Part shown: piece after piece, positions 56,456 through 64,000 of the stretch
How the letters are laid out: every line of letters starts with the position of its first letter
How positions within the stretch are numbered: position 1 is the stretch's first letter
Made by a program: the position numbers and the translations under genes
Notes under the pieces: model-generated
What the model saw: only the letters and a program-made list of their open reading frames with translations
What the model was told of the DNA's origin: nothing
Database searches by the model: none
Source of the DNA: Pleurotus djamor
Taxonomy: Eukaryota; Basidiomycota; Agaricomycetes; Agaricales; Pleurotaceae
NCBI GenBank assembly: GCA_029747585.1
Contig: JAPEVF010000069.1
Location: forward strand, 61,745-125,744
Length of the DNA: 64,000 nt
Reading direction: 5' to 3'

Positions 56456-57684
56456 ATGACTGTGGCAAACATCCCTGACGACCTGGCCAACTCACCTACA
56501 CCNCCGGGAACGGCGGGCCCAAGCAGCCACCTCCAATCCAGCACAAAAGCGGAAGGCGAATCGTTTGTCTTCCCTGGAGTGGCACAATCGCGACGGTCCA
56601 CTATGGGACCACAATTCTTCCAACAACCAGAGGAAGATGACTGGACCATACGGTTTGCAACGGCGTTCGCATCTGCCATGAAAGCCAATGCCGATCAGAA
56701 CATGAAGGACCTCTCAGAGCTCATCAATCGTGAACGCAAACCCCGCCCACCCCAAATCAAGGCCACCCCCCCCGGAAAAATTCAATGGACTGGACCCCAA
56801 CCTTCTTCCTGGTTGGATTGCGAAACTGGACCTCTACCAACAAGTTGCTCGGCACACCACGGCCCTCGACAAAATCAACGCTGCACTACTCCTCCTCGAA
56901 GGCCCGGCATTCGACTTCTTCGCGCCGTTCCTGGAAGTTGAGGAAACAAAGAAAGAAGATTTTGTCAAGACCAGCTATTCGGCATTCCTCACCAAACTCC
57001 GTGAAAATTTTGGACCCATCGACGCAGTCGCCAACGCCGAAGATGAAATTTGCAACCTGGCCATGAACACGAACGATCACATTGTCGACTACAACATCAA
57101 GTTCAGAAGACTCGCTGCCCAACTACCGGACTGGAACGACGNCCCCCCTTCGCCGTATGTACTACCAAGGACTCCCTGGACGACTCAAGCAACACATCAC
57201 CACCGAAGGCCACAAAACGGGAAGCCTCCTGGAGGTGATGACGGCAGCGCACAACTCTGACATGCGCTATTGGGAATGGGTAAAGGAAAAAACGGCGTTC
57301 AACCAACGGCGTCCACAGAAACCAACTACGGCAACCATCAACACCCCCACGGCATCGTCTTCGAACGCCGTTACTCGCACTCGAATCCCGGCCAATGTCC
57401 CACTTACCAGTGATGGTAAGATCACGGCAACGGAGAAGGAACGCCGTAGAGCAAACAACCTTTGTCTTTACTGTGCTGACCCCTCCCATGTCACGGCCAA
57501 TTGCCCTCAGGCACCCCGGGGTTCGAAACCCGCAGCAAAGCCAACGGCGTCGGGATTAAAACCCCGCCCCACCACCACACCCAGCGATGCTAAAGGCAAA
57601 GCTCGGGCTCGTGCTACGGACTTGGAGACCATCGAAGTTCCATCTGATGAGGATTTTGAGGTTGATGATGAGCTAAAAAACTAG
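56456..57684 (+). CDS. gag: gag polyprotein of the chromovirus
   Basis: ATG 56456 begins MTVANIPDDLANSP. The N-terminal part is followed by a capsid-like retrotransposon gag region: EKFNGLDPNLLPGWIAKLDL, INAALLLLEGPAFDFFAPFL, YSAFLTKLRENFG, AEDEICNLAMNTNDHIVDYN. A CCHC zinc knuckle (C-L-Y-C-x4-H-x4-C, near 57463-57504) and an acidic end (SDEDFEVDDELKN*) close the frame at 57684. Two shifts break the frame: one in a run of eight C around 56764-56773, one at gacgNcccccc around 57141-57148, both homopolymers, the second with an N. With both corrected it would be one open frame of about 410 codons. The stop overlaps the A_AAA_AAC slippery site that connects to pol. Confidence 0.8.
57675..57681 (+). 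promoter_or_regulatory. programmed -1 ribosomal frameshift site A_AAA_AAC
   Basis: In the gag frame the last codons read CTA AAA AAC TAG, which contains the canonical X_XXY_YYZ heptamer A AAA AAC directly before the gag stop. The pol frame is the -1 frame, is open from 57681 onward and has no ATG near its start (it continues LVSPPEDHSAFG). This fits -1 frameshifting for Gag-Pol. A downstream pseudoknot has not been modelled. Confidence 0.75.
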
Positions 57685-60600
57685 TTTCCCCACCTGAAGA
57701 TCATTCGGCTTTCGGGTGTGGGTCGGTATTGGTATGGCCGCCGCCTGTTTGTAGACTTTTCGCAACTTCTTTACTGCCTACCTCTACCACTGTTTCTCTT
57801 CTTTCAAATATGCTCTCCGATCCATTGACTCGTTTTCTTGCACTTGTAGATTCTGGCTCCACTCATTGTTTTGTCGATAAGGACTTTATCTTGGCTCATG
57901 GACTGAGTACGTACTCTGTACCGCCCATGCAATTGACTCTCTTCGACGGCTCTTCCAACTCCTACATCACTGAGGCCATCGACCTCGAATCCCGATTCCC
58001 CTCTGGCGACTACATGACTATCACATTTTTCGTCACCACTCTTGATCTCACTTGCTCTGTTGTTCTCGGTCATGACTTCCTAACCCGCTTCAATCCGTTG
58101 ATTGACTGGGTTACGGGCCAAATCCAATTCCGAACGCCGATCAGAGGATCACCTGCTCCGACAACCCTCCTAACGCCGTCGAAAACCTCTCCCTCCAACC
58201 CCGAACCCCGGCAACCTCTGCCAAAACCGACAATGACCAAGCAACCAGCACCTAATCCTCCAACTCTAACACAGTTGCCGCGGGATTCAACAGCTAAAGC
58301 TCAGTCTTGTCATCAATCCCGAACGCCGATGATTGAGGAAATCTTCGATGACCCTCCAATCCCGGCTACTCCCTCTAATCCCGAGCCTCTGGACTCCTCT
58401 CCAGAACCCCTCTCAGAATTCCTGCCCAACGGCGTTCCCAGAGTCTCTCAGGTGAACGCTGCGGCATTCAAGGCAATCTCTCGTCTTCGGGGAACTACTG
58501 TCTACCAGTTGGTGATTCGACCTGAATCAGCCAAGGCCAAAGCGACGTCCTGTACGGCGTTCAATCCCGATCTGGCCAAAGTACCTGAGGAATACCACGA
58601 GTTTGCCGACGTCTTCAGCAAAGGACGCGCTGAAACACTTGCCGAACACCGCCCTTATGATCTTAAAATTGATCTCGAGGAGGGAGCAAAGCCACCAGTT
58701 GGCGGTATAATTCCTCTCTCTCAAGCTGAACAGCTAACGGTCAAAAAATTCATAGATGAACATTTGGGTATGGGATTCATCCGATCCACCAACTCCCCTC
58801 ATGGTGCCCCGGTACTCTTCGCAAAGAAAAAGGATGGTTCACTCCGTCTTTGCGTTGACTACCGCGGTTTGAACAAAGTCACCAGGCGGGATAGGTATCC
58901 CCTTCCTCTGATCGCCGATTTACTGGATGCCCCTAAAAAGGCCCGGTATTACACCAAAATTGACTTGCGGCATGCCTACCATCTGATTCGCGTTCGCGAA
59001 GGTGATGAATGGAAAACGGCGTTCAGGACTCGTTATGGGTCTTATGAATGGCTGGTCATGCCGTTTGGTCTTACCAATGCCCCAGCGGCGTTCCAACGGT
59101 TCATGAATGACATTTTCGGTGATCTTATTGACAAATGTGTTATAGTTTACCTCGACGACATCCTGATCTACTCGGATAGTCTAGAGGAACACAAGAAAAC
59201 AGTCAAAGAGGTCCTACGCCGACTCAGAGCCAACAAGCTCTATGCCAAAGGCGAGAAATGCGAATTCCATGCTGACACCGTTGAATATTTAGGTTACATC
59301 CTGTCACCGGACGGTCTCAAAATGTCCGAAGACAAAATCAAAGTGATTCAAGATTGGCCCGAACCCCGAAAAGTCAAGGATGTTCAATCATTCCTGGGGT
59401 TCGCCAATTTTTATCGCCGTTTCATCATGAACTATTCCGACATAGTTGTTCCCCTTACTCGCCTCACCAGGAAAGGTGTGAAATGGGAGTTCAATCCCGC
59501 GAGTAAGGCGGCATTCGAGAAATTAAAGCGTGCGTTTACTACTGCTCCGGTATTGTCTCACTGGATTCCAGATAAGCCTATGGTGATAGAGACAGATGCC
59601 TCAGACTACGCACTGGGCGCCATCTTCTCTATCTATACCGATGATGGCGAAATTCACCCAGTGGCGTTCCATTCTCGCACCTTCGCGAACGCCGAACTCA
59701 ACTACGACGTCCATGACAAAGAACTCCTCGCTATTCATGAGGCGTTCAAAGTCTGGTCTCGGTATCTGGACGGCTCAGGTTCACCCATTGATGTCTTCAC
59801 AGACCACAAGAACCTTGAGTATTTCACCACCACAAAGATACTGACTCGACGTCAAGCCCGATGGTCGGAATTCCTTTCGCAGTTCAACTTCACCATCCAT
59901 TACCGCCCTGGACGACTTGGAGCGAAACCCGACGCCCTCACCAGGAGATGGGACATGTAACCCAAGGCAGGTGAAAACTCTTATGCAAAGGTAAACCCTC
60001 AAAACCTGCGACCCATCTTCAACGCCGAACAAATGCGCTCTTCCCTTCGCGCAACGGCGTTGTGGCACCCCGTCATGCGGGGTTCGATGATCATGAATAC
60101 CGACAAACTCCACGAAGACATCAAGGCCGCCTACCCACGGGATTCGGAACTTTCCAAACCCGTTGAGGAACTTGGCCCTCGCTGGTCTCTGGACGCTGCG
60201 GGATTCATCCGCCTGGATGGACGGATCTATGTCCCCAACGCCGATGATCTTCGTCTCCGTATCCTCCAAAACAAACATGACCATATCCTCGCTGGTCACC
60301 CTGGCCAAACTAAAACACTGGCTCTCATACGCCGTGAGTACGTCTGGCCAAATCTTCGCTCATTTGTCATAGATTATTGCAAATCCTGCGTCACTTGTAT
60401 GCGCGCAAAACCCCAACGCCATAAACCATACGGCCTCCTTCGACAACTACCTGTCCCCTCAAGGCCATGGGATTCAATATCCATGGACTTCATCGAAAAG
60501 CTCCCACCATCACTCGGCTTTGATTCAATTCTAGTCGTTGTTGATCGCCTTTCGAAACAAGGTGTGTTCATTCCTTGTCATGACACCATTACGTCGGAGG

Positions 60601-61570
60601 GGTTGGCAAAGTTGTTTGTTATGCATATTTTCTCCAAGCACGGCGTTCCTCAGCATGTCACCTCAGATCGGGGTTCGGAGTTCGTCTCACGTTTCTTCCA
60701 ATCCCTTGGAAAGGCGTTGAAGATTGAACTCCACTTCACCTCAGGGTACCATCCCGAGGGTGATGGACAGACTGAAAGAACTAACCAAACGCTGGAGCAG
60801 TACTTACGGATTTATTGCAACTATCAACAGGACAATTGGGCTGAACTCTTGCCCCTTGCGGAGTTCGCCTACAACAATGCTCCCCACTCCACCATTGGAG
60901 TATCACCCTTTTTCGCCAACAAAGGTTACAATCCCTCCATCGCCGTTCAAGCGGGATTGGACCTCTCCTCACCCCGGGCTCAAACTTACGTTTCCAACCT
61001 CGAAGATGTCCATGCTGAACTCCGTAGAACCATGGCTGAAGCACAAGCTCGGTACCAAGGACCTGCCGACAAACGGCGTTCACCACAACCGGACTTCAAG
61101 GTTGGCGATGAAGTTTTCCTCAAATCAAAGTTCTTCAAAGTCACTCGCCCCTCAAAGAAACTTGCCGATAAGAACTTGGGCCCATACAAAATACTTGAAC
61201 GCGTCGGTTATTCTTCCTTCCTAGTTCAACTCCCCGACAACTTCAAAGGCGTTCACCCGGTATTCCATGTCTCTATGATGGAACCACACACTCAAAATAC
61301 CATCCCCAATCGCGAACCCCCTCCACCTCCCCCCCATCGCCGTTGACGCATCCCTAGAATACGAAGTCAAAGCCATACTCGACTCCAAATGGGATCGGCG
61401 NAAAAAAGAAATGTCCCCTCTATTACTTGGTCGAATGGGAAGGCTACGCCAATACCGCAGAAGCAACCACTTGGGAACCTGCGAACACCGTTGCCAATGC
61501 CAAAGAAGCGGTGGCGGACTTCCACCATCTCAATCCCGGCAAGCCTGGACCATCATGGCACCCACCATAG
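57681..61570 (+). CDS. pol: pol polyprotein: protease, RT, RNase H, integrase, chromodomain
   Basis: Read in the -1 frame from the slippery site. Aspartic protease: FLALVDSGSTHCFVDKDF (near 57825). Reverse transcriptase: YPLPLIADLLDAPKKARYYT, KIDLRHAYHLIRV, LVMPFGLTNAPAAFQRF and the catalytic VIVYLDDILIYSD (59135-59175). RNase H: KPMVIETDASDYALGAIF and the YDVHDKELLAI block. An in-frame TAA at 59958-59960 follows RRWDM and the frame reopens in register (PKAGENSYAKVNPQNLRP). Integrase: the HHCC part HILAGHPGQTKTL..CKSCVTC, then the three acidic sites in SMDFIEKL, TSDRGSEF and ERTNQTLEQYL. HPVFHVSMMEPH precedes a chromodomain reached after an A-run frameshift at 61402-61408 (YEVKAILDSKWD, YLVEWEGYANTAEATTWEPA), ending HPP* at 61570. 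Confidence 0.9.
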
Positions 61571-61859
61571 TATTTACAATTTCTTTTCTCTCTCTCAACG
61601 CCGTTCACGTATTTATGCTCACAAACACCGTCACGTAGATATCAAAAAAAAAANAAAAAAAAAAAAACACAAAGTCAAGTATTTATATCCTCACTTTTCC
61701 TTCCTCTCAATCCCGAACGCCGTTGACACGATTTCAACTTCATACATATAGATATTACAAGAAAAAAAAAAAAAAAACACAAAAGCAAAAAAAACAAAAC
61801 AGTCCAAGTACATACAAGTATTTATTTTTCTTTTCTCAACGCCGTACATATGAACCCCT
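61571..61859. repeat. A-rich degenerate tandem repeat spacer
   Basis: Two or three degenerate units of about 110-130 bp, each with a CTC-AACGCCGT block, a TATTTATA-like block, an ATAGATAT block and a run of 10-20 A (61646-61667 and 61761-61777). They separate the 3' end of pol from the 3' end of the antisense gene and may hold polyadenylation signals for both transcripts. Confidence 0.5.
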
Positions 61860-63773
61860 TCACTCCTCCTCACTCTCCTCACTCTCCTCATCTTCCTCAC
61901 TTGTCGAATCCCCTTTCCCTTTCTCTTCATCTTCATCGCCGTTCGACTTCTCTTTCTTCTTCCCTTCATCATCCCCCTCTTCCTCCCTCGCTTCGTTCTT
62001 TTCCCCATCGCCGTTCGATTCGGCCTTATCCCTCTCCTCTTCCCCTTCCTTCTCCCCTTCCTTTTCCTTCCCCTTGTCCCCAACCCCGGTCTCCATCTCG
62101 TCATCTGGCGGCATCGGAATCAGCAACGAGACGTCCAATACCGGTAGGCCTCTAGCCCGACGCCATTCGAAACGCTCACCTTCGAGTTGTTGAATGATTT
62201 GTGCTTGGGCTGAATCCCGAGCACGCCGCACCCTCTCCGTCTCCCTCGCCACATCCTCCTCGAAGGCCCCAACTTCTGCGTCCACCATAGCACGCGTGGC
62301 GTTTTGAAGACCTAACGCCGTTCGAATCTCCCCCAGCTGGTCCTCGAGGGCACCAAGTCGCGACGNAAAAAGCGCTGTTGGCGTTCACCGCCGCCTGCCC
62401 TTGTCCTTCGAACGCCGTTCGCATGCCGACAATATCCCCATGGGCCGCAGTGAAAGTTTCCCCCAACCCGTGGTAGAGGCGAAGCATCCCCCCAACGGCG
62501 TACTCGAGCCGCTCGAAACGATTGTCGAGATGAGGCACCAGCGTCGCGAACGATTTCACCCCGGAGGGATTCGGCTTGACGGGTTTCGATGTTTTTTCGG
62601 GCTTTGGCAACAGCTGGACCGGCGCAGGGTACTTGAAATCTTTGATACGATCCCAGAATTGGGGACCGAAGGGGCTCGGGGGACGCCGTTCAACACCCTC
62701 CTCATCCACCATCTCCACATCCTCACCCTCCGCCGATGCCTTCGCCTTTCCCTTTCCCTTTCCCTCCGATGGACCAGCACGAACGCCGTCCGACTCGTCA
62801 TCCTCCGTGTCCACCCGGGTCTTCGACTTCTTCTTCCTCGACTGCTTCGGACTCCCCATGCTACTGACCGAATCGCGGCCACGCTTGTGAGTGGCCTTCG
62901 TCGNTTTTGGCCCACCCATGCTTGACCTTCAGGTCGCAACCACCTCTCGCATCCTTGCAACCAACACATGGCGTGAGCGACTTCTTACGGCTATAACCAA
63001 GATCAGCGGATGGTAACAAACGCCGTTCGAGTCGAAGGACTTACCTTTTCCCCACGACGCAGTCGATATCCCTCTCGATACACTTTGAACAGCGATCATC
63101 GCCACGATAAATATGACCTGGACCTACATCGAACGCCGTTCAGACACGGGCAACTCGAAAAAAAAAAAAAAAAAAAGAGAGACTTACGAGGAACTGGATG
63201 CTCCAAAATTTCGAGAGACGGCGAACGCCGTCCGACTTGGGTCACCGACGACGATGTTGGTGGTGGTGGGGATCCCCGGACCGAGAGTTCATCATCGGCA
63301 TTCGCACCCTGCTCAGCACGAAACGCGGCCAACTTGGCCTCGACAGCCCGCCGCTGCGCCTGCAACTCTTCCTCCTTCTCTTTCCGCTTGCGCGCATACT
63401 CCGCCTTCGCCTCCTCAATCCTACGCCGTTCCTCCTTGGCCTTCTCCTCAGCCTTTCGCCTCTCCTCTGCCGCAGCCTCCTCTGCCTTNCGCCGTTCTTC
63501 CTCCATACGCCGTTCCTCCGCAAGACGCCGTTCCTCCNCNNNACGCCGNTCCTCNGCAAGACGCCGTTCCTCTGCNNNACGCCGTTCCTCGGCAAGACGC
63601 NGNTCCTCTGCTTTACGCCGTTTCTCGGCCTTTATCTCATCCTGGGCCTTCTTCAACGCTGCGATCTTGGCCTCGATCTCAAGGATGGAGTCATCCTCCT
63701 CGCCTGACAACGCCGTTGGTGAATCGGCGGCGGGGTTCTTGGAAGCAGCATCACTGGAGGCGGGGTTCGACAT
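61860..63773 (-). CDS. antisense gene inside the retrotransposon: coiled-coil, double Cys-cluster, acidic protein
   Basis: ATG 63773 on the minus strand gives MSNPASSDAASKNPAADSPT and a long charged coiled coil (residues ~30-160) with about nine imperfect RRLAEE repeats at 63480-63620. An intron with gtaagt (donor near 63192) leads to a short exon with CSKCIERDIDC; a second intron with gtaagt leads to PCVGCKDARGGC. Each is C-x2-C-x6-C. A basic and Ser-rich part (KQSRKKKSKTRVDTEDDESD), then FGPQFWDRIKDFKYPAP and a helical SFATLVPHLDNRFERLEYAV follow. The end is strongly Glu-rich (EEGDDEGKKKEKSNG) and stops at 61860. Two frame changes coincide with N bases beside A-runs (62904, 62366), so the gene is probably intact. 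It is encoded opposite to gag-pol, and is close to or overlaps the U3-proximal region. I do not recognise the family; similar antisense ORFs are known in some plant gypsy elements. Confidence 0.6.
63489..63620. repeat. 18-bp tandem repeat in the antisense gene
   Basis: About seven units with the consensus ACGCCGTTCCTCNGCAAG, read on the plus strand. On the minus strand they encode the Glu/Arg repeat (RLAEER type). Thirteen N bases fall here, so the copy number is uncertain. Confidence 0.7.
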
Positions 63774-63957
63774 GGTGAAATGTATTTGGGATTGTTCGGG
63801 TTAGGGTTAGAAATGGGGAATTTCTGATGAAGACGACCGCGACACCTCCTCTCTTATACTACTCTCCACCCTCCAACCTTTCACGACATCACACCTTCCA
63901 GCACATTCCAGACGGCGTTACTCGCGCACAGACCATTGGCTGTTGTGGAAACAGCCT

Positions 63958-63971
63958 TGAGGGGGAGGCAC
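63958..63971 (+). promoter_or_regulatory. polypurine tract
   Basis: TTGAGGGGGAGGCAC lies immediately before the second LTR start at 63972. This is the expected primer for plus-strand DNA synthesis and confirms the LTR boundary. Confidence 0.75.
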
Positions 63972-64000
63972 TGTCACGCTCCGCGTGACTGCCTTGACCC
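63972..64000 (+). repeat. 3' LTR, first 29 bases (cut by window edge)
   Basis: TGTCACGCTCCGCGTGACTG and the next two bases match the start of the 5' LTR at 55963. The remaining bases differ after that point (GCCTTGACCC against GCCCCTTTGG), so the two LTRs may have diverged or the alignment has a small gap. The rest lies outside the window. Confidence 0.8.

Larger units (their letters stand above)
55963..64000 (+). mobile_element. Ty3/gypsy chromovirus LTR retrotransposon (right end cut by the window)
   Basis: The left LTR begins TGTCACGCTCCGCGTGACTG at 55963, and the same start recurs at 63972 directly after a polypurine tract, so the element is almost 8.0 kb plus one LTR. In order it carries the LTR, gag (56456-57684), pol (57681-61570: protease, RT, RNase H, integrase, chromodomain), a repeat-rich spacer, an antisense spliced gene (61860-63773), the polypurine tract and the first 29 bases of the 3' LTR. 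The domain order PR-RT-RH-IN with a C-terminal chromodomain is that of chromoviruses (Tf1/sushi type in fungi). Several breaks (two in gag, one in pol near the chromodomain) sit in homopolymers with an N and are probably sequence errors; one in-frame stop at 59958 is not. Confidence 0.9.

Noticed and set aside
62176..62969. Two overlapping minus-strand frames as separate genes
   Set aside because: They join to one product when the N beside an A-run at 62904 is taken as an indel, and the same holds at 62366.
63480..63625. CRISPR-like array
   Set aside because: The 18-bp units are contiguous without spacers and code for a coiled coil; the genome is fungal.
62401..63804. Long plus-strand frames (62401-62925, 63010-63804) opposite the antisense gene
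   Set aside because: They are mirror images of the repetitive charged coding sequence on the minus strand, with Ser/Arg-rich composition, no splice logic and no family.

Overview
The window is nuclear DNA of a filamentous basidiomycete, most likely a mushroom-forming Agaricomycete. Genes are split by many introns of about 50 bp with GT..AG ends, they sit close together on both strands, and the families are fungal: a Zn2Cys6 regulator, a KRE6/SKN1 glucan-synthesis protein, a PL4 rhamnogalacturonan lyase, a MATH-BTB protein, an F-box protein and a chromodomain Ty3/gypsy retrotransposon. The species cannot be read from the sequence. Scattered single N bases, often beside homopolymers, mark a draft assembly, so some reading-frame breaks are probably sequence errors.

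Layout. 1-7.9 kb: the 5' part of a SART3/Prp24-like HAT-repeat gene running off the left edge (-), a MATH-BTB gene (+), a secreted PL4 lyase (-) and a GRASP Golgi-stacking protein (-). 8.0-11.45 kb: an old mobile-element block with long imperfect terminal inverted repeats, an inner inverted repeat and a nested 216-bp MITE. 11.8-28.6 kb: a dense gene-rich island on the + strand with a mitochondrial PPR protein, a Zn2Cys6 transcription factor, the SUMO E1 subunit AOS1, KRE6/SKN1, dihydrofolate/folylpolyglutamate synthase and a ULP2/SENP6-like SUMO protease. Two opposing SUMO-pathway enzymes therefore lie within 11 kb.

28.6-52.8 kb is a rearranged accessory region. A pair of unrelated genes, a secreted repeat-like protein and a mitochondrial K+/H+ exchange (Mit_KHE1) protein, occurs twice in opposite orientation (30.6-40.5 kb on -, 48.7-52.8 kb on +). 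The left copy is interrupted by about 6 kb that holds an acyl-CoA dehydrogenase-like gene with a one-base frameshift and an F-box gene. Between the copies lie two tandem mini-genes related to a SNF5-type C-terminal module, a single-pass membrane protein (-) and a DUF1275 membrane protein (+) that share a divergent promoter.

52.8-55.96 kb has no confident gene. From 55.96 kb to the right edge is a nearly complete chromovirus: 5' LTR with TATA box and E-box, gag, a canonical A_AAA_AAC slippery site at the gag stop, pol (protease, RT, RNase H, integrase, chromodomain) with one in-frame stop, a polypurine tract and the first bases of the 3' LTR. Between the chromodomain and the 3' LTR it carries a spliced antisense gene for a coiled-coil, double Cys-cluster, acidic protein. 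The whole element is studded with about 40 copies of a short palindrome-like motif, core CGCCGTT. The antisense gene and this motif are the most unusual signals in the window.
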